Assembly (NCBI GenBank): GCA_003566215.1
Contig: PXEJ01000048.1
Coordinates: forward strand, 1 to 12,454
DNA: 12,454 nt
Direction: 5' to 3'
DNA from: Cyanobacteria bacterium T3Sed10_376R1m
Lineage (GTDB): Bacteria; Cyanobacteriota; Cyanobacteriia; Cyanobacteriales; Cyanobacteriaceae
Shown: positions 6,887 to 12,454 of the stretch, piece by piece
Layout: each line of letters begins with the position of its first letter
How positions within the stretch are numbered: the stretch's first letter is position 1
Notes under the pieces: generated by a model
Databases searched by the model: none
What the model was told of the DNA's origin: nothing
Seen by the model: only the letters and a program-made list of their open reading frames with translations
Made by a program: the position numbers and the translations under genes

Positions 6887-8098
6887 TTATCTATCTATCA
6901 TTAACTGTCCATTATTTAAGCCATCTTGGGCAATAAAAGTGCGATCGCACGGCAGGGGAGCAACTGCTTGAGTCAGGGTAAATTTACCATCTAAAATACG
7001 TTGTTTAAGGTTTTGGGCAACTTGACGAGAAAGGTATAAACTCGCTACCGAAGCAACTCGAACCACTTGTCCCTCTATTTTAATTTTGCCACTTTTAAGA
7101 TGGGCATAACTGGCTAAACCAAAACTAGGACGAACCCTTCTGGGAATGGAAAAGTCCATAACTGGGGCAACAATATCTTTATCCTCTACGGCACAGTTAG
7201 CCACAATTTTCTCATTTAACAAAGGGATGGGGATACCAACTCCCAACATGAGGGAAGCTCCATAATTTTTAAAATAACAACCTCGAACCCATTCTTGACT
7301 CATTTCTTTTGCATTTCCCACCAATGCCACCGTAGAGGCAGGACCGATGGGGGTTTTATTCTCTTTTCTTTTTTGTAAGGGAAAATGCTGAGTGCCTTCC
7401 CAAGCGATAAAGCCTTCTGCTCCCCCTAAAAATATTTTCGTACCAATACCCACTACTTCCAACTCAGGATCATTGAGCAGGGGAGACATTGCCCCGATAC
7501 TAGAATAAACTGCATTGCCTAATCGGGGTAATAAGGGTCCTAAATAAGTGTATAAAGTGCGATCGCCCCCATTAACCCCCACAATGAAATTTTGATATAA
7601 ATTACGGGGATTATATAAGTAAAACTGATTAATTGAGTCAATGGTAATGGTGGACTCAAAGGAAGATCGAGGATAGCAGTCCGTAACCTGACCCAACGCT
7701 TTAATTGGTACCGCTTTCCGAGCGATTAAATCTTCAATAACATGAGCCCCTCCCCGTTCAGGTAAATTAGAAGGAATATTGTCCCCTAACTCTTTGCTAG
7801 AGCCATATTCTGATGCCGCAGTAGCCCCTAAGCAAAGATCAACTGCTCCAAAACCAGCATAAGCCCGAACACCATCGAGCCAACATTGGCGTATTTTAAT
7901 AGGAGGATCTGTATGACCGAGGTTAATAATAGCGGCCGATGACTCCATTGGCTCAAAAGTCCCTGTACATACCACATCAATCTCTTTATAAGTTTTACTT
8001 ATGCCTTGTTTTTTTACTTTACTTTTTAATTCTTCAATGGTGCAAACCTTGACATCTCCATTGATAATTTTTTCATTGATAAGGGCGACATTACGCAT
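6887..8098 (-). CDS. HcyBio (DUF39/COG1900) homocysteine biosynthesis protein, putative L-aspartate-semialdehyde sulfurtransferase
   Basis: 403 residues forming one HcyBio domain. In methanogens the family member MA1821, with a small ferredoxin-like partner, converts aspartate semialdehyde and a sulfur donor into homocysteine without O-acylhomoserine. Family marks seen here include VVCTGTFEPMESSAAIINLG (42-61), RQCWLDGVRAYAGFGAVDL (70-88), GGAHVIEDLIA (116-126), VTDCYPR (138-144) and FLGGAEGFIAWEGTQH (223-238). Conserved-looking cysteines C44 and C141 are the best candidates for sulfur-carrying residues. Unlike MA1821, no CBS pair follows the core; the last 20 residues are a short variable tail. 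No NIL/ferredoxin partner gene is in the window. The protein is predicted to be soluble. It lies between hemH and sqdX, 85 and 81 bp from them. Assignment to the family is firm; the reaction in an oxygenic phototroph is inferred. Confidence 0.88.
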   Translation of the reverse strand: MRNVALINEKIINGDVKVCTIEELKSKVKKQGISKTYKEIDVVCTGTFEPMESSAAIINLGHTDPPIKIRQCWLDGVRAYAGFGAVDLCLGATAASEYGSSKELGDNIPSNLPERGGAHVIEDLIARKAVPIKALGQVTDCYPRSSFESTITIDSINQFYLYNPRNLYQNFIVGVNGGDRTLYTYLGPLLPRLGNAVYSSIGAMSPLLNDPELEVVGIGTKIFLGGAEGFIAWEGTQHFPLQKRKENKTPIGPASTVALVGNAKEMSQEWVRGCYFKNYGASLMLGVGIPIPLLNEKIVANCAVEDKDIVAPVMDFSIPRRVRPSFGLASYAHLKSGKIKIEGQVVRVASVASLYLSRQVAQNLKQRILDGKFTLTQAVAPLPCDRTFIAQDGLNNGQLMIDR

Positions 8099-8156
8099 AA
8101 GTAATTAAAGGTCAATATATATTTAGGGCTAAGATTCAATTTACCGCAAAATCACC

Positions 8157-8186
8157 TAATAATTCCTCATTCCCAGAGAATTATTA
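8157..8186 (-). terminator. Hairpin overlapping the hemH stop codon
   Basis: A 9-bp perfect inverted repeat, TAATAATTC (8157-8165) and GAATTATTA (8178-8186), with a 12-nt loop. It can extend inward by two pairs across one bulged G. The right arm includes the hemH stop. The nearest T-run on the minus strand (8148-8151) starts a few bases after the stem, so it is a weak or partial intrinsic terminator, or an mRNA 3'-end stabiliser. Confidence 0.45.
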
Positions 8187-9347
8187 TAATAAACCCACAA
8201 AGTGCAATGGGCCATGACCACTCATCAACTCAATTAATAATGCCACAAAACCTAACATGGCTAAACGTCCATTCCAAACCTCTGCGGCGGTGGTTAAACC
8301 CCATTCCCATTTTTCTTGAGGATACATTTTCATATTTTTCTTGGGATGGGTTACTTCGTCAAAGAGTAAAGGATTTTTATCTAAGGCTTCGGTGGTCAGG
8401 TTACAAAGAGCATTGATAAATTCGGCGTGGGTGTTGGGGGCGGGAACACGTTTAAAGTTTTTTATTCCAGCTTCTTGGGCTATCTCTCTATATTCTAAGT
8501 CTATTTCTTGGAGGGTTTCAATGTGTTCAGAAACAAAGCTAATGGGTACAACTAATAAGTCTTTGATTTCTTTTTCCCCTAATTCTACTAGGGCATCCTC
8601 AGTATAGGGTTTTAACCATTCCACTGGTCCGACTTTACTTTGATAGGCTAAGGTGTGAGGATTGGAGGTGTTCAAGCTTTTCATAATTAACTGTGTACAC
8701 TTCTCTATTTCTGCTTGATAGGGATCTCCTGCCTCGGTTACATAGCTTTTTGGTACTCCATGGGCACTAAAGAAAATGTGTACGTTTTCTGGTTGCTCAA
8801 ATTGTTCTAGTTCCTGTTTGATCAAATCAGTCATGGAGGCTAGATAGTTGGCATGGTCATACCATGAGGGAACTAGGGTATATTCTATCTTTTGTAGTTC
8901 AGGATCTTTGAGCCACATTTCTTCTAGTATTCGAAAACTAGAGCCACTGGTACTGATAGAAAAGTGGGGGTAGAGAGGCAGTATAACTAATCTTTGCACT
9001 TTGTCGGCTTTAATCTTGGCGATCGCCTCTTCGGTGAACGGATGCCAATATCTCATTCCTACATAAACTTTAATGTCAATACCCTGTTGCTTGAGTTTCT
9101 CTTGCATCGCCTCGGCTTGGGCTTCGGTAATTTGTAAAAGGGGAGAACCTCCGCCAATTTCTTTATAGTTTGCCTCGGATTTTTTACTTCTGAGGGTAGA
9201 AATTAACCATGCGAGGGGTTTTTGTAACAGAGGGGAGGGAAGACGAATAATTTCGGGGTCAGAAAAGAGGTTATATAGAAAAGGACGAACATCTTCTAGT
9301 TTTTCTGGTCCACCTAAATTTAATAATAATACTCCTGTACGACCCAT
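8184..9347 (-). CDS. hemH: Ferrochelatase HemH with C-terminal chlorophyll-binding (CAB/HLIP-like) helix
   Basis: 387 residues. HemH inserts Fe2+ into protoporphyrin IX to make protoheme, at the branch point with chlorophyll synthesis. The catalytic domain (about 1-320) starts [20 protein letters not shown] and has [10 protein letters not shown] (61-70), [15 protein letters not shown] (122-136), the metal/catalytic histidine H196 in FFSAHGVP, and E274 in [11 protein letters not shown] linker (about 320-345) leads to a single membrane helix at 350-378 carrying the CAB motif ExxNxRxAM (E356, N359, R361, A363, M364). This is the extension known from cyanobacterial and plastid type II ferrochelatases, where it binds pigment and affects dimerisation and regulation. 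The enzyme is therefore expected to be thylakoid-associated. The start is ATG with no evident Shine-Dalgarno. A candidate promoter and Fur-like site lie upstream. Confidence 0.97.
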   Translation of the reverse strand: MGRTGVLLLNLGGPEKLEDVRPFLYNLFSDPEIIRLPSPLLQKPLAWLISTLRSKKSEANYKEIGGGSPLLQITEAQAEAMQEKLKQQGIDIKVYVGMRYWHPFTEEAIAKIKADKVQRLVILPLYPHFSISTSGSSFRILEEMWLKDPELQKIEYTLVPSWYDHANYLASMTDLIKQELEQFEQPENVHIFFSAHGVPKSYVTEAGDPYQAEIEKCTQLIMKSLNTSNPHTLAYQSKVGPVEWLKPYTEDALVELGEKEIKDLLVVPISFVSEHIETLQEIDLEYREIAQEAGIKNFKRVPAPNTHAEFINALCNLTTEALDKNPLLFDEVTHPKKNMKMYPQEKWEWGLTTAAEVWNGRLAMLGFVALLIELMSGHGPLHFVGLL

Positions 9348-9425
9348 AATATTAATATGTTTTAATTTTAAGTTTCTTTACTAAGTGTAACAATATCTTA
9401 TTGTTGCTTTAAATTTGTGAGTGGA

Positions 9426-9454
9426 ATTATACTGATTGAGTGTTAAATTTATAA
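9426..9454 (-). promoter_or_regulatory. Candidate hemH promoter
   Basis: On the minus strand a perfect -10 TATAAT (9426-9431) has TTATAA (9449-9454, 4/6 to TTGACA) 17 bp upstream. Transcription would start near 9419, leaving a leader of about 70 nt before the hemH ATG. It is the best sigma-70 match in front of hemH. Confidence 0.5.
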
Positions 9455-9462
9455 ATTATTAT

Positions 9463-9481
9463 GATAATGATAACTTTTTTT
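9463..9481. promoter_or_regulatory. Fur-box-like site upstream of hemH
   Basis: GATAATGATAA (9463-9473) matches the first 11 bases of the classical 19-bp Fur consensus; across the full 19 bases 14 agree. It lies just upstream of the candidate hemH -35 and immediately abuts the plus-strand TTGACA at 9480. Iron-responsive control of ferrochelatase by FurA would make sense, but AT-rich DNA produces such matches by chance. Confidence 0.35.
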
Positions 9482-9506
9482 GACAATAAACTTCACACTC
9501 TTTAAT
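9480..9506 (+). promoter_or_regulatory. Candidate plus-strand promoter, divergent from hemH
   Basis: A perfect -35 TTGACA (9480-9485) is followed after 15 bp by TTTAAT (9501-9506, 5/6 to TATAAT). The spacing is shorter than the ideal 17; at 17 bp the hexamer is only TAATTT (3/6). It points at the short frame starting at 9525. Confidence 0.35.
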
Positions 9507-9524
9507 TTATTCTCAATTAAAAAA

Positions 9525-9650
9525 ATGAAAATAAATATTGTTCTGCCCCCGTTGAGTATAAAATCTCAGTCAAAGGGTTTCATCTCAAAGAGGGGAAAAT
9601 ATTCACAGTTAGAAGAAATTAGTCTAAACATTGATAAAAATGATTTTTGA
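9525..9650 (+). CDS. Possible 41-aa peptide or small RNA
   Basis: ATG 9525-9527 to TGA 9648-9650. The peptide begins MKINIVLPPLSIKSQSKGFI and ends SLNIDKNDF. I do not recognise it. The first eleven residues recall the N-terminus of some cyanobacterial glycosyltransferases, but nothing after them supports that, so a gene remnant is possible. There is no Shine-Dalgarno. The frame is flanked by a promoter-like TTGACA upstream and a hairpin with T-run starting at its stop codon, which together outline a transcript of about 165 nt. That outline would equally suit a non-coding RNA. This is the only candidate plus-strand unit in the interior of the window. Confidence 0.25.
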   Translation: MKINIVLPPLSIKSQSKGFISKRGKYSQLEEISLNIDKNDF

Positions 9651-9678
9651 GAATTACTTACTGAATATAATTCTTTTT
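9650..9678 (+). terminator. Candidate intrinsic terminator of the 9525 unit
   Basis: AGAATTA (9650-9656) pairs with TAATTCT (9668-9674) around an 11-nt loop and runs into five Ts (9674-9678). The geometry is right for an intrinsic terminator, but the 7-bp stem has only one G-C pair, so it is weak. Confidence 0.35.
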
Positions 9679-9768
9679 AGGGAGTAGAATTGTTTGACTT
9701 ATAACTTTAAACCCTTATTATTACAGCTTTCTTACATAGACCCTAAGTTTTTCTGAAGTCAAATTTTG

Positions 9769-9798
9769 AAAAAGGGCAATGGTTTTATGGTTGCCCTT
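9769..9798 (-). terminator. Rho-independent terminator of gghA
   Basis: On the minus strand AAGGGCAA (9798-9791) pairs with TTGCCCTT (9779-9772) around an 11-nt loop, and the stem runs directly into TTTTT (9773-9769). It begins 21 nt after the gghA stop. An 8-bp stem with four G-C pairs and an immediate T-run makes this the best terminator in the window. Confidence 0.85.
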
Positions 9799-9819
9799 GC
9801 GCTGTATCTTCCCAGAAAA

Positions 9820-12351
9820 TTATTCTTCTTCAGTTGATGAACTAGGAATATGAGTCATCAAGATTCCTTGACTTTGAGTAAGGGTTAAACAATTTAAGTT
9901 TTTTAAATCATCGACGGGTTCTAGGTTAGGAGAAGTATATTTAATTTCCCATTCGTGGGGATCTAACTGTAACCAATCAAGAAGATTAATTTCTACGGGT
10001 TGCCCTTCTAGGTGAGCAACCATCACAATTTTTTCTTCTGGTTTTTTAGGATTGGATCTAATTCCATAATAAATGGTTGCATCTTCTTCTTCAATTTTGT
10101 TAAACCGATCGCCACTATTTAAACTTTTTCTTAACCATTCGTTTTCAGAGCGAAATTCTCTTAAGGATAGATTATATTTAGCTAATATTGGATCAATTTC
10201 TTTGGTGTAGTGGGAGACGTTGCACACTTCAAAACAATCTTCCATAAACATTAATGCCCATTTTTTGAGGTTATCAATATCTAAGGTTTGACAGAACTTG
10301 ATCATGTCATCTTCTTTCATTTCCTTAAGGGCTTTGACATCGCAAGATTGCTCATCATCAAAACAGATTTGACATACTTTAACTACTTCTTCGAGGTCAT
10401 ATTTTCTAGCAATCATACTGGCGTTAAGGGCGTGGGTAAATTCCCTTAATTGCTCTAGTTTGGCAAAGCCAAAGGCTTTCATGCGGGGAAAACTATCTTT
10501 TTTATGGTAGCGTTCTTCGGTCATTTGCCAATCGAGGAAGCCAACTTCTTCGGAGACGACTTTTACTCCATATTCTTCGTCGGTGTTGCGGAAAAACATC
10601 CAGGGGGTATGGGTAAGAACGTTGATGAAGTCCATGGGTAAACCGGGACAAAATCCATAGACCCAAAGGGATACGGCTGGGTTATCGTAGGCGCTGCGAA
10701 TTACGTCGTTAAGGGTTTCTCCGAGTCTCCAGTTAATTTCTAGGCGTTTATCTACTTGGCTTCCCCTTCTAAGGGTGTCATGGTTACCACACCCGGTAAT
10801 CCAGTTTTGTCCTTGATACATGACTTCGCAGACTCTTTCCCATTTTCTACGCCAAAATCCTTTGATGCTGGGGGTGTTATGGGCAAAAATTAAGGGTCCC
10901 CATTGATAGGCTTCTGGTTTTAACTCGATTAGGTCCATGTAGGTTGATTTTTTTTCCCAGCCTTCTTCTGGCCAAGGGCGCCCATCTTCAAAGATGGTGA
11001 ATAGTTGTCTTTCGTAGCCTTCGATGTTTTGAACTACGTCACTCATGGCAAGGAGATATTGGTCATCTTGTTCTACTCTCCCGCTTAGGGGGTTAAAGAA
11101 TCTAAAGTCTTGTCCGCCATCAACTCTAATGCCATCGGCACCGGTGTTAATTTTTCGTCGTTGCATTTCTAGTAAAATTGCCCTGACCATGGGTAGTTGA
11201 TGGTTTAAGTCCTGACCATACATATTTGGTCCTTTAAAGAATTGATTGTTGATGATTAATTCTGATTGATTATCGGCGTGACCATAGACTAGGTCATAAA
11301 TGACGGCTATGGGTTTGGTGGGAAAGTTGTGTAATACACCGATAAAGTCGTATAGTTCGTCTGGACGTAAGGTTTCGAGGAGGGTTGGATTGGTAGCGGC
11401 TGCACCGAGAATGGGTACGTCATAGCCCCAGCTTTGGGTATTGGGTCTAGTTAGTTTGACAGTAACATTTTCGATGGTGTTAAAGATGTCGTCTCCTTCT
11501 GGCATTATTTCAGGGGCGATCGCACAACAATCTTCTTTGATTTCAAAGAGTCGGCTATCTCTGCTCAAGTCTTTGCGATACTCGATGGTGGGTTCGATGG
11601 GTAATAGTTGAATGGCATCGTAACCAATATAGTTTTCTTCGTAGGGAGTGAGGGTTTCGTTGAGTTTTATTTTATCTCCTATGTGTTGATACAATTTAGT
11701 TAGTCCTGCGATCGTCCCTTCTTTAGTTGATGTGCCTATATGAAGTTGTAAAATATTGACTGGGGCGGGAATCCGTTGAATTTTTTCAGGGTCTTTTGTT
11801 CCTGTGGCCTTAAAATAATCTAAGTCTTTCCTCTCTTTTTGTAGCTTGTTCATATCATACAATTCTGCTGGGGCAAAAATTCCGTAGGGTAAGGAATGTG
11901 CCATAACGTCTCTAATGATGTCAATTTGCCCATAGGGGTTACGGTATCTAAGCCAATAAAAACAGCCTAATTTTTCCCTCGTACCCGGTTTCATTCCTTC
12001 TAGGACTCCCCAAAAGAACTTATCTCTTTTTTTGAGAAATATACACTCTCTTTTTACTGTAATAGTTTGCTCTTTTGAGTTGGAAATATCTTGAATACTA
12101 ATATCTTCTATGGGAGTAAATACTTCTAGATAAATCTCGTTTATATGCATTACTTCTCGAATCAATTTTGGTGTCCAAAAACCAATTTGAGTTAGCCCGT
12201 CTTCTCTATAGTTTGCTCCGAGATAACTAGCTATTAATTGATTCTTTTCAAAAATTGTTGCATCGGATTTTTCTATTTTTTTTATCTCATTTAATAATTT
12301 TTTTGTTTCTGATTCTACAAGGGTAATGTTATTTTTAATCGTAGTATTCAC
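9820..12351 (-). CDS. gghA: Glucosylglycerol hydrolase GghA (GH13-like)
   Basis: 843 residues. GghA (Slr1670 in Synechocystis) hydrolyses the osmolyte glucosylglycerol to glucose and glycerol so it can be reused when salinity falls. An N-terminal region (about 1-195) precedes a GH13-type barrel. Region I is AVIYDLVYGHAD (349-360). Region II is GADGIRVDGGQDF, with the nucleophile D411. Region III is FTIFEDGRPW, with acid/base E455. Region IV is CGNHDTLRRG, with D525. The full catalytic triad is thus present. After the barrel, residues 650-712 form a helical segment with six cysteines, including a CxxC (660, 663); a C-terminal beta domain (about 755-835) ends in an acidic tail. The start is GTG, with AAGGA (12362-12366) ten bases upstream and no in-frame ATG before the upstream stop. 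It has its own terminator and appears monocistronic. The related genes ggpS and ggpP are not in the window. Confidence 0.82.
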   Translation of the reverse strand: MNTTIKNNITLVESETKKLLNEIKKIEKSDATIFEKNQLIASYLGANYREDGLTQIGFWTPKLIREVMHINEIYLEVFTPIEDISIQDISNSKEQTITVKRECIFLKKRDKFFWGVLEGMKPGTREKLGCFYWLRYRNPYGQIDIIRDVMAHSLPYGIFAPAELYDMNKLQKERKDLDYFKATGTKDPEKIQRIPAPVNILQLHIGTSTKEGTIAGLTKLYQHIGDKIKLNETLTPYEENYIGYDAIQLLPIEPTIEYRKDLSRDSRLFEIKEDCCAIAPEIMPEGDDIFNTIENVTVKLTRPNTQSWGYDVPILGAAATNPTLLETLRPDELYDFIGVLHNFPTKPIAVIYDLVYGHADNQSELIINNQFFKGPNMYGQDLNHQLPMVRAILLEMQRRKINTGADGIRVDGGQDFRFFNPLSGRVEQDDQYLLAMSDVVQNIEGYERQLFTIFEDGRPWPEEGWEKKSTYMDLIELKPEAYQWGPLIFAHNTPSIKGFWRRKWERVCEVMYQGQNWITGCGNHDTLRRGSQVDKRLEINWRLGETLNDVIRSAYDNPAVSLWVYGFCPGLPMDFINVLTHTPWMFFRNTDEEYGVKVVSEEVGFLDWQMTEERYHKKDSFPRMKAFGFAKLEQLREFTHALNASMIARKYDLEEVVKVCQICFDDEQSCDVKALKEMKEDDMIKFCQTLDIDNLKKWALMFMEDCFEVCNVSHYTKEIDPILAKYNLSLREFRSENEWLRKSLNSGDRFNKIEEEDATIYYGIRSNPKKPEEKIVMVAHLEGQPVEINLLDWLQLDPHEWEIKYTSPNLEPVDDLKNLNCLTLTQSQGILMTHIPSSSTEEE

Positions 12352-12361
12352 AATTGGTAAT

Positions 12362-12366
12362 TCCTT
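12362..12366 (-). promoter_or_regulatory. Shine-Dalgarno supporting the gghA GTG start
   Basis: AAGGA on the minus strand, 10 nt before the GTG at 12349-12351. The upstream frame stays open to TAA 12436-12438 but contains no ATG, GTG or TTG, so GTG with this site is the most likely start. Confidence 0.55.
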
Positions 12367-12434
12367 ACTTTTACAATAAACAACTTTTAGTGATCTGCTT
12401 TTTGAGTGTGCTAACAGAGTCGTTATTATTCTAA

Positions 12435-12443
12435 ATTATAGCA
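12435..12443 (-). promoter_or_regulatory. Extended -10 element of the gghA promoter
   Basis: TGCTATAAT on the minus strand is a perfect TATAAT with the extended TGn. Transcription would start near 12428, giving a leader of about 77 nt. The matching -35 would fall just beyond the right edge of the window and cannot be checked. Confidence 0.55.
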
Positions 12444-12454
12444 GTCATTAATGG

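Larger units (their letters stand above)
9348..9819. other. 472-bp gene-poor interval between gghA and hemH
   Basis: Very AT-rich. Reading upward it holds the hemH promoter and Fur-like site (9426-9481), a candidate plus-strand promoter, 41-codon frame and hairpin (9480-9678), an unexplained stretch, and the gghA terminator (9769-9798). The unexplained part contains an 8-bp inverted repeat TTTGACTT/AAGTCAAA (9693-9700 and 9756-9763) of unknown meaning. No conserved gene was recognised. Confidence 0.6.

Noticed and set aside
8207..8607. Plus-strand open frames opposite the 3' part of hemH
   Set aside because: They overlap each other and are antisense to the CAB and catalytic parts of an intact ferrochelatase.
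9525..9560. N-terminus of a glycosyltransferase gene (MKINIVLPPLS)
   Set aside because: The likeness stops after eleven residues and no Rossmann glycine-rich loop or donor-domain motif follows in any frame.
9693..9763. 8-bp inverted repeat TTTGACTT/AAGTCAAA as ends of a tiny mobile element
   Set aside because: There are no target-site duplications and no further terminal similarity; in 472 bp of AT-rich DNA an 8-bp match is not remarkable.
1..12454. A novel multi-gene system, prophage, defence island or transposon in the window
   Set aside because: The genes are individually recognisable housekeeping or stress functions, with no integrase, transposase, nuclease cluster, tRNA junction or obvious composition shift.

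Overview
The window comes from a cyanobacterium. Nine copies of the HIP1 octamer GCGATCGC lie in 12.4 kb (fewer than 0.1 expected by chance at about 40% GC). The gene set is also cyanobacterial: the sulfolipid glycosyltransferase SqdX, a ferrochelatase with a C-terminal chlorophyll-binding helix, a GH13-like glucosylglycerol hydrolase, and a ClC-CBS-Usp fusion. The DNA is AT-rich. A unicellular, salt-adaptable genus such as Cyanobacterium or Geminocystis fits, but that is inference.

Layout. Every complete conserved gene is on the minus strand, so transcription runs from high to low coordinates. In that order they are: glucosylglycerol hydrolase gghA (9820..12351, GTG start, strong terminator after it); a 472-bp gap holding a candidate divergent plus-strand small transcript and a Fur-like/promoter region facing hemH; hemH (8184..9347); a HcyBio/DUF39 homocysteine-biosynthesis protein (6887..8098); sqdX (5660..6805); the ClC anion transporter fusion (2963..5611, GTG start); a previously uncalled 48-aa small protein (2710..2856); pdxJ (1896..2618); a DUF938 methyltransferase (1282..1890); and a pentapeptide-repeat protein (163..1197). 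At the left edge the end of an unidentified plus-strand gene (2..166) converges on the pentapeptide gene so tightly that both stop codons lie in one TTAA.

How the genes relate. Most are stand-alone housekeeping or stress functions: vitamin B6 (pdxJ), heme (hemH), sulfur amino acids (HcyBio), sulfolipid (sqdX), anion transport (clc) and recycling of the osmolyte glucosylglycerol (gghA). Short spacings make two co-transcribed pairs likely: pdxJ-DUF938 (5 nt) and sqdX-clc (48 nt). HcyBio and SqdX are both sulfur-related neighbours, but no direct pathway link is visible. gghA, clc and the membrane lipid gene would all suit osmotic or ionic acclimation, which is inference.

No mobile element, CRISPR array, tRNA, rRNA or defence system was found. 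The best leads are the small 48-aa protein, the ClC with all three anion-coordinating positions replaced, the anaerobe-type homocysteine enzyme in an oxygenic phototroph, and the compact promoter-ORF-hairpin unit between hemH and gghA.
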